Below, piece after piece: positions 19,152-29,288 of a DNA stretch of 64,000 nt; positions within the stretch are counted from its first letter, which is position 1, and the number at the start of each line of letters is the position of its first letter. Made by a program: the position numbers and the translations under genes. The notes under the pieces are model-generated. The model saw nothing but the letters and a program-made list of their open reading frames with translations, made no database searches and was not told the DNA's origin. The DNA comes from Heyndrickxia sporothermodurans. Its GTDB lineage: Bacteria; Bacillota; Bacilli; Bacillales; Bacillaceae_C. The stretch covers positions 4,050,001 to 4,114,000 of the forward strand of contig CP066701.1 of the NCBI GenBank assembly GCA_016756695.1, read 5' to 3'.

Positions 19152-19677
19152 GTTTATCTAACGATTTTTGTTGAAATTTCACCATCAACTCGATTTCAGT
19201 TTTGCCTTTATTTAGTTTTTTCGCTATTTCATCATTTGTTAATCCTTTTTTTTGCAAAAATATAACTTTATCAATTAATGATCCCGTTTCATCTTGAACT
19301 TCTTTTTTTAAATCTTTATTCATCCCAACTGAGTTTTGATATGATTTCGCTGCATACATACGATTATAATTATCAGAGTTTACTTCATTAACTTCATTCG
19401 TTCGCTTCTCAATAGATGGATGATGGTGTGACGTTTTCTCAATGGCTTCGTCGCTATTCTGCTCATTTTGAATACTTTTGAATTTATTTATAAATTGCTC
19501 ATTTTCATCTTTCAATTCTTCAATATACGCTGTAAAGATATCTTCCATCTCTTTCATCGTTTGCTTTTGAGAATGATCCATAGTTAATAAACGATTTTGT
19601 CGTAAATATAAGATGATAATGGCAAATATCGTAATAATATTTAATATAATTGATAGAAATAAAATAAAGATTGTCAT
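19144..19677 (-). CDS. swrB: Swarming motility protein SwrB (YlxL)
   Basis: The protein is 177 aa with a single N-terminal membrane segment (about residues 2-24), a charged coiled-coil-like middle, and a C-terminal helix-turn-helix-like stretch LQKKGLTNDEIAKKLNKGKT. SwrB in B. subtilis promotes flagellar type III export activation through FliF/FliG/FliP. Sequence conservation in this family is low; the call rests on topology, length, the C-terminal motif and its place as the last gene after sigD. Confidence 0.85.
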   Translation of the reverse strand: MTIFILFLSIILNIITIFAIIILYLRQNRLLTMDHSQKQTMKEMEDIFTAYIEELKDENEQFINKFKSIQNEQNSDEAIEKTSHHHPSIEKRTNEVNEVNSDNYNRMYAAKSYQNSVGMNKDLKKEVQDETGSLIDKVIFLQKKGLTNDEIAKKLNKGKTEIELMVKFQQKSLDKLD

Positions 19678-19702
19678 AATGATTCCCTACCCATATTGTA
19701 CA

Positions 19703-20464
19703 CTAATTTTTTTCTAAAATTTTCTTTAATTTAAATATCGCTTTGGAATGGATTTGTGAGATTCGCGATGTCGAAAGGTTCATAATTTCTCCTATTTCGG
19801 TTAAAGTTAGCTCTTCACGATAAAATAAACTTAGAACTAATTGTTCCTTCTCGGTTAGTTGCGTGATGGTGGCAGTTAGTTCTTTGATTTGTTCATTTTT
19901 CACTAACTGTTCTTCAGGGCTCGGAGAATTATCATCCTTAATAATATAACTGCCAGTCTCCCCGTCATCCATTTCGCTAATGTGTTCATCGATGGAGAGA
20001 ATATTTGCAAAAAAATGCTCGTTCACAGTTTGATAAACTTCTTCTTCACTTATTCCTAAATGATTCCCAACTTCTTCTGGAGATACGGTTCTCATATATT
20101 GTTGTTCTAATTGTTCGATCGTCATTTCAATTTTTTTTGCCTTTTCTCGCGTTCCCCTAGGCAACCAATCCTCTTTCCTTAGACCGTCAAGAATAGCGCC
20201 CCGAATTCTAAATGATGCATATGTATCAAATTTTAAGTCTCGCGAAAGGTCAAATTTATTTAATGCGTCCAGTAGCCCTAACATACCTAGACTTTTCAGA
20301 TCATCCTTTGAAACATTGCGAGGAAGCCCTACCGCAATCCTTTGTACATGATAATGTACAAGCGGTAAATATTTTTTCACTAAAATATCACCCGCCTGTG
20401 TATCACGAGAACTTAGCCATAAATCCCAGTATTTTTTTTCTTCTTTCGTTTCCGGATATGCCAT
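19703..20464 (-). CDS. sigD: Flagellar/motility sigma factor SigD
   Basis: The protein is 253 aa (254 in B. subtilis). It is a sigma-28 class factor that directs hag, motAB, autolysin and chemotaxis receptor genes. Region 2 is visible as DDLKSLGMLGLLDALNKFD and FDTYASFRIRGAILDGLRKE, and region 4 as LTLTEIGEIMNLSTSRISQI. It lies near the 3' end of the 27.5-kb operon, where its expression is sensitive to distance from the promoter in B. subtilis. The anti-sigma factor gene flgM is not in this window. Confidence 0.97.
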   Translation of the reverse strand: MAYPETKEEKKYWDLWLSSRDTQAGDILVKKYLPLVHYHVQRIAVGLPRNVSKDDLKSLGMLGLLDALNKFDLSRDLKFDTYASFRIRGAILDGLRKEDWLPRGTREKAKKIEMTIEQLEQQYMRTVSPEEVGNHLGISEEEVYQTVNEHFFANILSIDEHISEMDDGETGSYIIKDDNSPSPEEQLVKNEQIKELTATITQLTEKEQLVLSLFYREELTLTEIGEIMNLSTSRISQIHSKAIFKLKKILEKN

Positions 20465-20500
20465 GGATGCCCCTCCTCGTTTGTTTCATGAATTTCGTTA

Positions 20501-20992
20501 CTATAGTTCCATTATTCCTTTATTAACTGTCCGTACTTGCAAAATGAATGTTTTCGGATTAAATTCGATTGTTCTACCACTATTTCCACCGGTATCTTCT
20601 GCCACTAGTTGGATATTTTCGATTTGTAAGGCTGACTTGACTGCTTCCACATTTCTTGGTCCAATTCGCATCATTTCATTAACCGATGAAAAGGAAAACA
20701 TTTCGGCTCCACCGGCAATTTTTGCTTTTAATTTTCGAGGATTTCCGCCAGCATGAATGATCCTAGATTTTAATTCTATAATAGCAGTATCCGCAAATTT
20801 ACTTTTATTAATTGATTGAGAATTTTTCGCAATACTTGAATCCGGTAACATAATATGTACTAATCCAGCTAAAGGTTGAGATGAATCATATACAATAACC
20901 CCTACACATGAGCCTAAACCAGTTGTACGAATTGTATTTGGTGCTGAAACTATATTCATATCTGCAATCCCAACTTTAATAACTGTCTCCAT
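20501..20992 (-). CDS. cheD: Chemoreceptor glutamine deamidase CheD
   Basis: The protein is 163 aa. It deamidates glutamines of chemoreceptors and is held by CheC. The catalytic Cys is at residue 29 in TGLGSCVGV and the His at 46 in GLVHIMLPDS. The start follows directly after the cheC stop. Confidence 0.96.
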   Translation of the reverse strand: METVIKVGIADMNIVSAPNTIRTTGLGSCVGVIVYDSSQPLAGLVHIMLPDSSIAKNSQSINKSKFADTAIIELKSRIIHAGGNPRKLKAKIAGGAEMFSFSSVNEMMRIGPRNVEAVKSALQIENIQLVAEDTGGNSGRTIEFNPKTFILQVRTVNKGIMEL

Positions 20993-21613
20993 TCATTCCA
21001 CTCCCAACGATTTGAAAATGATTTGAAATGATTCTGGATTTGGGAGTAGAAAAAAGTGTCCATTTACAGCTGATAAAGAATCCGCTTCATAAAGTGTCGT
21101 ATCAATAACGATTGCATTGTCACATATTTGAGAAACCTCTAATAAGCCATAACTTATGATCGCTCCAAACATATCAACACTAAGCGCCGGAACTGAAGGT
21201 AATAAATCTAATTGTGTAAAATCTGATAAGGCTGTTAAATATGAACCTGCCAAAATATTCCCTAACTCTTGAGCAGCTGATGCTCCTAATTCTGAGATGG
21301 GACTAGCAAATGTAAATGTTGGGTCACCGATCATTTGTCTAATAAAACGTTCACCTTGTTCAATTGGAAGAATAAAAAACATATTCCCATTAGCATCCCC
21401 TTCAATTCTTAAGAAAACACTAACAACGACATTTTCCGACCCGCCTGCTAGTTCCATGATTTCATTGAAAGGGACTATTCTTACATTTGGAATTTTCATA
21501 TCAATTTTTTTGTTTAAAAGGGTAGATAATGCAGTAGCTGCATGACCTGCACCAATGTTCCCGATTTCTTTTAATATATCCAAATGTATATTTGTAAATT
21601 GATCCTTTTCCAT
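20993..21613 (-). CDS. cheC: CheY-P phosphatase CheC
   Basis: The protein is 206 aa. Two repeated phosphatase helices with the E-x-x-N pattern are present, DILKEIGNIGAGHAATALS near the N terminus and LGASAAQELGNILAGSYLTAL in the centre. CheC removes phosphate from CheY and controls CheD. It lies between cheW and cheD. Confidence 0.96.
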   Translation of the reverse strand: MEKDQFTNIHLDILKEIGNIGAGHAATALSTLLNKKIDMKIPNVRIVPFNEIMELAGGSENVVVSVFLRIEGDANGNMFFILPIEQGERFIRQMIGDPTFTFASPISELGASAAQELGNILAGSYLTALSDFTQLDLLPSVPALSVDMFGAIISYGLLEVSQICDNAIVIDTTLYEADSLSAVNGHFFLLPNPESFQIIFKSLGVE

Positions 21614-21625
21614 ATATGAAAACTC

Positions 21626-22090
21626 CTATTTGAGTGGACTGAGTACTTTTTCTAAGTTAATTAATAATAATAATCGTTTATCAATTTTCGCTACTCCGGA
21701 AATATATTCCGCTTTAATCGTGTCGACGACTTCAGGATGAGGTTCGATGATGTCTTTTGTAATATCGAGTACATCATTAGCTGCATCTACTAATAAACCA
21801 ACTTCCATATTATCAACTACAACTATAATTATTCTCGTACTTTCATTAGATAAAATCTTGCCGATACCTAACCGTTTTTGTAAATCGATAATTGGTAAAA
21901 CGACACCGCGTAAATTTATGACACCTTTAACAAAACTTTCGGTACGAGGGACTCTCGTTATATGTTGTACTTTTTCAATTGCACGAACTTGTTCAACAGG
22001 AATAGCATATTCTTTATCCAATAATTGAAATACAATTAATTTTACATTTTCTGAAGCTAATGATTCTGTCAATTTCCCCACTCCCATCAC
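21626..22090 (-). CDS. cheW: Chemotaxis coupling protein CheW
   Basis: The protein is 154 aa of the CheW fold. It links receptors to CheA. Recognisable sequence: LDKEYAIPVEQVRAIEKV, VPRTESFVKGVINLRG and VVLPIIDLQKRLG. It overlaps the cheA stop by 4 bp (ATGA). Confidence 0.96.
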   Translation of the reverse strand: MMGVGKLTESLASENVKLIVFQLLDKEYAIPVEQVRAIEKVQHITRVPRTESFVKGVINLRGVVLPIIDLQKRLGIGKILSNESTRIIIVVVDNMEVGLLVDAANDVLDITKDIIEPHPEVVDTIKAEYISGVAKIDKRLLLLINLEKVLSPLK

Positions 22091-24138
22091 TTTATCAATG
22101 CGTTACAATCGATGATTAATGCAACTTGTCCATCGCCAAGAATCGTTGCACCAGATATTGCAAAAACATTTGTTAAATAATTCCCTAGTGATTTTAAAAC
22201 AATTTCTTGCTGCCCAATAAATGAATCAACGACCAATGCAGCCATTTTACTTCCTTTTCTTACTATAACAACGGATAAATAATCATTCTCTTCAATTTCC
22301 ACCGGTACACTAAATACCTCATTTAAAAATACAAGTGGTACGATATTTCCTCTAAAATCGATTACTTTTTGATTATGAGCATTTAAAATATCACTTTTCT
22401 TAATGATTGCTGTTTCGATAATAGATGAAAGTGGAACAGCGTATTTTTCATTACCTAATTCTACTAACATTGCTGAAATAATAGATAATGTTAGTGGGAG
22501 CTGGATAATAAAGACTGAACCTTGACCTTCTGTTGATTCAATATTAATGACACCACCTAGAGATTCAATAGTTGCTTTAACAACATCCAAGCCAACCCCT
22601 CTGCCGGAAATGTCGGAAATCGTATCTGCCGTTGAGAATCCAGATGCTAAAATTAATTCAAATACCTGCTTATCGGTTAAACTGCTAGCCTCATCTTCAC
22701 TAATGATCCCTTTTGATAATGCTTTATTTAATACTTTCTCCCGATTAATTCCTGCACCATCATCTTCGATTTCGATAAAGACATGGTTTCCACTATGATA
22801 CGCTTTTAACTTGATCGTTCCTTCCTCAGGCTTGCCTTGACTTCTTCTTTTCTCAGGAGTTTCAATTCCATGGTCAATTGCGTTTCGAAGTAAATGGACG
22901 AGTGGATCACCAATCTCATCAATTACTGTACGATCAAGTTCAGTTTCTGCTCCAATTACCTCAAGGTTAATACTTTTATGTAAGTCTCTAGCAAGTTGTC
23001 TTACCATTCTTGGGAATCGATTAAATACAGTCTCAACAGGAACCATCCGCATATTTAAAATAATATTTTGTAGATCACTAGAGATTCTTGTCATTCTTTC
23101 AACCGTTTCATCTAGTTCCGAGTGATGAAGTTCTTTTGAAATTTGTTCTAATCTCCCGCGGTCAATCACTAGTTCTTCGAATAAATTCATTAATATATCA
23201 AGTCTTTCGATATTCACTCGAATCGTTTTATTTTGACTTGTGGAATTTCCTTTCGTTTGCGTACTTTTCTTTTCTTTTGATTTTTCAATTTGTTTTTCCC
23301 TCTTTTGAGGTGCTGCATGTACTTGATTTGTTATTTCTTTATCTCCCAATTCTTCTTCCTGGCATTGATTCAAACGGGTAATTTCCACAATCTCGACTTT
23401 TTCAATCTCAGAAACTTTCATTACTTTCTTTTTGATCTCTTCAGATAAATCATTTGTTATTAATGTAATAAAAAATTCATGGTCAAATTGTTCAGCTTCC
23501 AATTGTTCCACGGTTGGATTTGACTTTATTACTTCGCCGCATTTTTCTAACACTTCAAAGGTCATAAAGACACGGGCAGCTTTTAATAAACAGTCACTTC
23601 TTAATGAAATGGAAAGTTCATAGCAATGAAAACCTTGATCTAATGATTGCTGTATAATCGTTTGCTCATATTGGTCATAATTATTTTTTAATTCAAGTTT
23701 ACTATCTTCTACGGTAGTTGCTGCAACTTCATCTTGTGCCATTTGGATAGTTGCCGGTTCTCCGGTTTCTATCATATGTAATTTCTCAATGACTAAGGAT
23801 ACATCTTTTTTTCCATCGCCACCAGTGGCAATGGACTCAACCATAAATTCAAGATCATCAACTGCTAAAAATACTACATCTAAAATCTCAGGGGTCACCT
23901 TAATCTTTTCATTCCGAATTGCATCTAAAACATTTTCCATCTTGTGGGTAAGATTTGCTAAATCTTCATACCCCATTGTTGCTGACATACCTTTCAATGT
24001 ATGTGCGGACCTGAAAATTTCATTTACAATTGAAAGATCTTCCGGATTCTTTTCTAAAAGTAATAATTGTTCATTACAAGATTGCAAATGCTCTTTACTT
24101 TCCTCAATAAAAATCTCTAAATATTGCCCCATTTCCAT
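22087..24138 (-). CDS. cheA: Chemotaxis histidine kinase CheA
   Basis: The protein is 683 aa. Domains in order: HPt with phosphorylated His46 (FRSAHTLKGMSATMGY), a CheY/CheB-binding P2 region (about 165-260), a Lys/Ser/Gln-rich linker, a dimerisation helix pair, a HATPase domain with N box HLLRNAIDHGIE and G boxes EDDGAGI and GRGVGLDVV, and a CheW-like P5 domain. It phosphorylates CheY and CheB encoded nearby. Confidence 0.97.
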   Translation of the reverse strand: MEMGQYLEIFIEESKEHLQSCNEQLLLLEKNPEDLSIVNEIFRSAHTLKGMSATMGYEDLANLTHKMENVLDAIRNEKIKVTPEILDVVFLAVDDLEFMVESIATGGDGKKDVSLVIEKLHMIETGEPATIQMAQDEVAATTVEDSKLELKNNYDQYEQTIIQQSLDQGFHCYELSISLRSDCLLKAARVFMTFEVLEKCGEVIKSNPTVEQLEAEQFDHEFFITLITNDLSEEIKKKVMKVSEIEKVEIVEITRLNQCQEEELGDKEITNQVHAAPQKREKQIEKSKEKKSTQTKGNSTSQNKTIRVNIERLDILMNLFEELVIDRGRLEQISKELHHSELDETVERMTRISSDLQNIILNMRMVPVETVFNRFPRMVRQLARDLHKSINLEVIGAETELDRTVIDEIGDPLVHLLRNAIDHGIETPEKRRSQGKPEEGTIKLKAYHSGNHVFIEIEDDGAGINREKVLNKALSKGIISEDEASSLTDKQVFELILASGFSTADTISDISGRGVGLDVVKATIESLGGVINIESTEGQGSVFIIQLPLTLSIISAMLVELGNEKYAVPLSSIIETAIIKKSDILNAHNQKVIDFRGNIVPLVFLNEVFSVPVEIEENDYLSVVIVRKGSKMAALVVDSFIGQQEIVLKSLGNYLTNVFAISGATILGDGQVALIIDCNALIK

Positions 24139-24155
24139 ATTAACCCCACACCCTT

Positions 24156-25223
24156 CTATCCCATATATTTCATTATTGTTTTCGCAACGTGATTAAGATC
24201 TGTAATTTCATCTACAAGATTCGTAGCAATTGCGGATTTCGGCATTCCAAAAACGATACAGCTGTTTTCTGATTCTGCAATCGCCTTGACATTCCCTTTT
24301 GTTTTTAATTCGATTAATCCTTTTGATCCATCCGCCCCCATCCCCGTTAATATGACAGCAATCTTGTCATACTCACTGAAGTGACTAAGAGATTCAAACA
24401 TCATATCAACGGATGGTCGATGTCCTTTAATAGGGGGTGAGTGATTCAAACTAATCGCTAGTTCATTACCTACTTGTTTTAAAACTAAGTGATGATTTCC
24501 GGGTGCAATATAGGCGACACCATCTTTGATATATTCGCCATCCTCAGCTTCTTTTACGGTAATTTCACTTAATGCATCCAGACGGCTAGCTAACGATTTT
24601 GTAAATCCGGCTGGCATATGTTGAACGATTAAAATAGGCGCCTTAATTGATTTTGGCAAGACTGTTAGCACTTCCTGCAATGCTTTTGGTCCGCCGGTTG
24701 AAGAACCAATACATATGATTTTTTTTCTTTGGGCGTTCTTCCAATTATCCTTTAGTATCGGTTTTATTTTTTCCGGAACATTGTCCCGGTTCGTAATTAA
24801 CGCTCTTTTCACGTTCGTCATATTTACCTGTCCAGCATTTTTCACTTTATTAATTAATTGTATTTTTATTTTTTCTAAATCAAGAGATATCGTTCCTGAA
24901 GGTTTAGCAATAAAATCAATAGCACCATTTTGCATCGCTATAATTGTATTTTCCGCGCCTGATTTCGTTGTGCTCGATAGCATAATGACAGGTTTAGGAA
25001 ACTCATCCATTAAAATTGCTAACGCTTCTAGTCCGTTCATAATTGGCATTTCAATGTCCATCGTAATAACATCCGGGTTTAATTGTTTTGTTTTTTCAAT
25101 CGCATCCTTTCCATTTCTAGCAATTCCCACTACCTCTAAGTAGGGGTCCTCTTCTAAAAAATTCACGATTAATTTTCTCATGAATGCAGAATCATCAACG
25201 ACTAATACTTTAATAGGTTTCAT
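24156..25223 (-). CDS. cheB: Chemoreceptor methylesterase CheB
   Basis: The protein is 355 aa with a receiver domain, phospho-acceptor Asp56 in VITMDIEMPIMNG, and a C-terminal methylesterase domain. The catalytic triad is visible as Ser in CIGSSTGGP, His in VQHMPAGFT and Asp in TGMGADGS. It removes methyl groups from receptors. It lies between flhG and cheA. Confidence 0.97.
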   Translation of the reverse strand: MKPIKVLVVDDSAFMRKLIVNFLEEDPYLEVVGIARNGKDAIEKTKQLNPDVITMDIEMPIMNGLEALAILMDEFPKPVIMLSSTTKSGAENTIIAMQNGAIDFIAKPSGTISLDLEKIKIQLINKVKNAGQVNMTNVKRALITNRDNVPEKIKPILKDNWKNAQRKKIICIGSSTGGPKALQEVLTVLPKSIKAPILIVQHMPAGFTKSLASRLDALSEITVKEAEDGEYIKDGVAYIAPGNHHLVLKQVGNELAISLNHSPPIKGHRPSVDMMFESLSHFSEYDKIAVILTGMGADGSKGLIELKTKGNVKAIAESENSCIVFGMPKSAIATNLVDEITDLNHVAKTIMKYMG

Positions 25224-25231
25224 GATCAGCC

Positions 25232-26092
25232 CTACCTTTCAAAGAAACTCCGTAGTTTCCGGATAAACGGATTCGATTGGGATGATTGTTTCTCATATTT
25301 TGTTTCACCTAAATAATTTCGCACCATTTTTTCAAGTTTTTCCGAAATGGATGAGTGAGGAAACTCTGTATAAAAAGGAATTTGACGAATGACCGCTTTT
25401 CTTACATGCGAATCTTCAGGTAATATTCCAAGTATGTGAATATCTTTATTCAAAAATTTTTTCATCACGGTTTGTAAACGGTTTACAGTAATAATTCCTT
25501 CCTTTTCTTTTTCGCTTCGATTGCAAATTAAAAAGAGGTTATTTTCTAAACTTTGTAAAACAATGTATTTCATCATTGAATATGCATCTGTTACCGAAGT
25601 AGGTTCAGGTGTTGTTACAACAAAAATATCATCAACCGATAATAATATTTGTAGATTCACAGTTGTAGCTCCTGCCCCCATATCGAATAGAATAAAATCA
25701 TATTGATATTGTAACTTTTCTAATTCTTCCAATAATCTTTGAACAAAAATATGATCTAATTCCAGTACTTTAGAAAATCCATTTCCTGCTGAAATATAGG
25801 AAATATTATTAGGTCCTGAAAAAATAATTTCATTGATTGGTATGTCTTTTTCAATATAATCAGAAATGGTATATTTTGTATCTACACCTAATAAGACGTT
25901 GATATTCCCCATCCCTATATCAAAATCAAAAATCAGCACCTTATTTCCTTTTTGTGCTAAAGAAAACGCAGTATTTACCGTAATATTGGATTTACCAACA
26001 CCGCCTTTTCCGCTAACAACAGCAATCGTTTTAGCAGGAGTAGATTCAATAGCTTTTAGCTTCTTTCGTAATTTTTCTGCTTGATCACTCAT
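25232..26092 (-). CDS. flhG: Flagellar number regulator, MinD-like ATPase FlhG (YlxH)
   Basis: The protein is 286 aa. It has the deviant Walker A VSGKGGVGKSN, switch sequence FDFDIGMGNINVLLG and LFDMGAGATTVN. FlhG partners FlhF and, in B. subtilis, helps assemble FliM/FliY complexes and pattern basal bodies. It overlaps flhF by 4 bp. Confidence 0.95.
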   Translation of the reverse strand: MSDQAEKLRKKLKAIESTPAKTIAVVSGKGGVGKSNITVNTAFSLAQKGNKVLIFDFDIGMGNINVLLGVDTKYTISDYIEKDIPINEIIFSGPNNISYISAGNGFSKVLELDHIFVQRLLEELEKLQYQYDFILFDMGAGATTVNLQILLSVDDIFVVTTPEPTSVTDAYSMMKYIVLQSLENNLFLICNRSEKEKEGIITVNRLQTVMKKFLNKDIHILGILPEDSHVRKAVIRQIPFYTEFPHSSISEKLEKMVRNYLGETKYEKQSSQSNPFIRKLRSFFER

Positions 26093-27228
26093 AATTTCAT
26101 ACCTTCAAATAAATGATTAACCAATCTGTCCCTTGAACATTCTTCCAAATCGTCTGGTACGTCTTGACCATTCGTTAAGTAAGCAACGCCTTTCCCATTT
26201 TTTAATACTAAATTAAAAATGGTTCCATAAGTTGAGGTTTCATCCAATTTAGTAAAAATGAATTTGTTAATTTTTAGTGACTCAAAGTTTTTAATAATCA
26301 TTTGAATGTCTTTTTCTTTCATCGTCAGTGACAGTGTCAAAAATGTTTCCATGCTTTGATTGAAATCGATGAGGTTTTCAAGTTCAGTAATATACTTCAT
26401 TTCCCGGTAATTTCGACCTGCAGTATCAATAAATATGTGATCATATTCAGCATATTTTGTAATCGCTTTTTGGAAATCTTCTAATTTATATACTACTTCC
26501 ACTGGTACATTTAAAAGATTAGCATATGTTTTCAACTGTTCTATAGCTGCTATTCTATAAGTGTCTGTTGTAATAAAGGCAATTTTCTTTCTTTTTTCAA
26601 GTACTTCACCTGCAGCAATTTTTGCTAGCGTAGTTGTTTTCCCAACTCCTGTAGGGCCAACTAAATTAATGAACTTTTTCTGAGGAGATATGCCGCCATG
26701 GTTAATCGTAGACAAACTCGAAATAAAAAATTCTTTTGCCCATTCCACTACTTGGTTCATTGTTGGCTCATTGTCGCTATTTCGATAACGAATAAGTAGT
26801 TTATTACTTAACTCTGAAATAATATCAGCATTTATTTCTTGTTCGTGTAATTTTTCACAAATGATTTGGATAGACTCAGGTAAATGTTTTAGTACAAGTG
26901 ATTGATTTAATGTCATTTCCTGAACCATTTTTTTAATTTCTGCCAGTTCATTATGAAATTCATTTTTATTATTTTTCTCAATGTTTACTTGTTGCTGTAC
27001 AGGAATAATCGTTGGCTTTTGCTGTTTTTCTTTCAAAACTGCATGATTTTGTCTCGAATCCATATCTAAGGCAGCAATGACTTCTAGGTTTTTTTTCTTA
27101 AATAATCCAAACCAGCCACCCGAATAGACGACTTTAGAATTAAGAATGACTGCGTCATCACCCAATTCACGACGAATTTGCTTCATTGCTTCTGACATAT
27201 TTGATGCTACGAACTTTTTTACTTTCAT
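26089..27228 (-). CDS. flhF: SRP-type GTPase FlhF
   Basis: The protein is 379 aa. The N-terminal B domain has few constraints; the NG domain shows P loop [49 protein letters not shown] and FTKLDETSTYG. FlhF sets the site of flagellar assembly. The ATG start overlaps the flhA stop by one base. Confidence 0.96.
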   Translation of the reverse strand: MKVKKFVASNMSEAMKQIRRELGDDAVILNSKVVYSGGWFGLFKKKNLEVIAALDMDSRQNHAVLKEKQQKPTIIPVQQQVNIEKNNKNEFHNELAEIKKMVQEMTLNQSLVLKHLPESIQIICEKLHEQEINADIISELSNKLLIRYRNSDNEPTMNQVVEWAKEFFISSLSTINHGGISPQKKFINLVGPTGVGKTTTLAKIAAGEVLEKRKKIAFITTDTYRIAAIEQLKTYANLLNVPVEVVYKLEDFQKAITKYAEYDHIFIDTAGRNYREMKYITELENLIDFNQSMETFLTLSLTMKEKDIQMIIKNFESLKINKFIFTKLDETSTYGTIFNLVLKNGKGVAYLTNGQDVPDDLEECSRDRLVNHLFEGMKL

Positions 27229-29261
27229 TATAGATTCACCACCCCAACGCTTTGTACCTCAACATTTGCCTCCAATTCATTATAAGAAAGAATAGGAACC
27301 CTCGGAAAATATCTTTCTGTCAATTGTCGCACGTACATCCTTACTGCAGGAGAACATAAAATAATTGGTGATTGACCAATCACTGACAACTGTTCGACCT
27401 GCTCGGCTATTGCTTCTAATATGCTTTGTGAATCATTCGGATCGATTGATAAATAATTTCCATGTTCTGTTTGTTGAACACCATCAGCTATTATTTTTTC
27501 AATTTTTCCCGAAACAGTAATAACTTTTAAATTATTTCCGTCCTCAATATATTGATTCGTAATTTGCCTTGCTAAGCTTTGTCTTACATATTCAGTTAAC
27601 AAATCAGTATCAGATGTCATTTTTCCAAAATCAGCTAAAGTTTCAAAGATAACCGTTAAATTACGAATTGATACATTTTCTTTAAGTAGTTTAGCTAAAA
27701 CTTTTTGTATATCACCGACAGAAAGTGGGTTTGGTGTAACTTCCTCTACTAAAATCGGATAAGTCTCTTTTACATGATCAATTAGTTGCTTCGTTTCCTG
27801 TCTACCTAATAATTCATAAGCATTTGCACGTAAAAGTTCTGTAATATGAGTAGATACAACGGATGGCGGATCAACAACCGTAAAACCTAAAATCTCCGCT
27901 TGTTCTTTCGCATCTTCAGTAATCCATTTAGCAGGTAAACCGAAAGACGGTTCTATCGTATCAATTCCTTCAATTGAATCTTCCCCAATACCAGGGCTCA
28001 TCGCCAAGTAATGATCGAGGAGCAGTTCCCCTCGTCCCATTTCACTACCCTTTATTTTTAGCACATACTCATTGGGTTGCAGTTGAATATTATCACGAAT
28101 TCGCACAACCGGAATGACAATACCCAATTCTAATGCTAATTGACGTCTAATCATAACGACTCGGTCAAGTAAATCTCCACCTTGATTTGCATCTGCAAGA
28201 GGAATGAGACCGTAGCCAAATTCAAATTCTATCGGGTCGATATTTAATAGATTAATAACACTTTCGGGACTTTTCAGTTCTTCCGACTGTATTTCTTCTT
28301 CCATATCCTGAATATTATTATCGGTAGTCTTCGGTACTTTCGAAAGTCTATATCCACCGAGTGCAATAGCCGCTGAGATTGGAATTGTCACCAAATCATT
28401 AATCGGAGTGGCAATACCTAATAAAAAAATTGTGCCAGCGGCAACATATAACATTTTCGGAAAAGCAAGGAGCTGAGATATGATATCTTGTCCCAAGTTC
28501 CCATCTGATGCGGCCCTTGTAACGACTATTCCTGTTGCCGTCGAAATTAATAGTGCTGGTATTTGACTTACAATACCATCCCCAACAGTGAGTAGTGAAT
28601 ATCTAGTAGCTGCTTCCGCAATCGGTAAACCTTGCTGGGTCATTCCGATAATAATTCCAAAAATTAAGTTGATAAGTACAATGATAATTCCCGCAATGGC
28701 ATCTCCTTTTACGAATTTACTCGCACCATCCATAGCACCGTAAAAATCTGATTCCCTACTTACTTTCTCTCGACGTTCCCGAGCTTCTTGTTCCGATATC
28801 ATACCGGCATTTAAATCGGCATCAATACTCATCTGTTTCCCTGGCATTGCATCAAGAGTGAAACGGGCTGCTACTTCCGATACCCTTTCAGATCCTTTTG
28901 TTATTACAACAAATTGGATGATAATTAAGATGAGAAAGACAACAAGTCCAACAACGACATTTCCGCCAACAACAAACGTTCCAAATGTTTCTACTACACC
29001 ACCAGCTTCACCTTTTGAAAGAATCGATCTTGTCGTGGATACGTTTAAGCCAAGACGAAATAAGGTTAATAGCAATAGAAGTGATGGAAAAATGGAAAAC
29101 TGTAAAGGCTCTGTCATATTCATTGATGTTAATAAAACTAATAATGCTAAAGAAATATTGATGATGATAAGAAAGCTCAGTAGTCCTGGTGGAAATGGTA
29201 TGATCAACATCGCCACTATTAAAATGACACTTAATATAACAGACAAATCTCTTGTTGACAC
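27228..29261 (-). CDS. flhA: Flagellar export gate protein FlhA
   Basis: The protein is 677 aa. The N-terminal half has about eight membrane helices and the conserved cytoplasmic loop FVKGDAIAGIIIVLINLIFG with AMPGKQMSIDADLNAG; the C-terminal half is the soluble domain that binds chaperone-substrate complexes. It forms the nonameric ring of the export gate and uses the proton motive force. Confidence 0.97.
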   Translation of the reverse strand: MSTRDLSVILSVILIVAMLIIPFPPGLLSFLIIINISLALLVLLTSMNMTEPLQFSIFPSLLLLLTLFRLGLNVSTTRSILSKGEAGGVVETFGTFVVGGNVVVGLVVFLILIIIQFVVITKGSERVSEVAARFTLDAMPGKQMSIDADLNAGMISEQEARERREKVSRESDFYGAMDGASKFVKGDAIAGIIIVLINLIFGIIIGMTQQGLPIAEAATRYSLLTVGDGIVSQIPALLISTATGIVVTRAASDGNLGQDIISQLLAFPKMLYVAAGTIFLLGIATPINDLVTIPISAAIALGGYRLSKVPKTTDNNIQDMEEEIQSEELKSPESVINLLNIDPIEFEFGYGLIPLADANQGGDLLDRVVMIRRQLALELGIVIPVVRIRDNIQLQPNEYVLKIKGSEMGRGELLLDHYLAMSPGIGEDSIEGIDTIEPSFGLPAKWITEDAKEQAEILGFTVVDPPSVVSTHITELLRANAYELLGRQETKQLIDHVKETYPILVEEVTPNPLSVGDIQKVLAKLLKENVSIRNLTVIFETLADFGKMTSDTDLLTEYVRQSLARQITNQYIEDGNNLKVITVSGKIEKIIADGVQQTEHGNYLSIDPNDSQSILEAIAEQVEQLSVIGQSPIILCSPAVRMYVRQLTERYFPRVPILSYNELEANVEVQSVGVVNL

Positions 29262-29288
29262 ACTATTCTCTCCTAACTAATGAAAAAA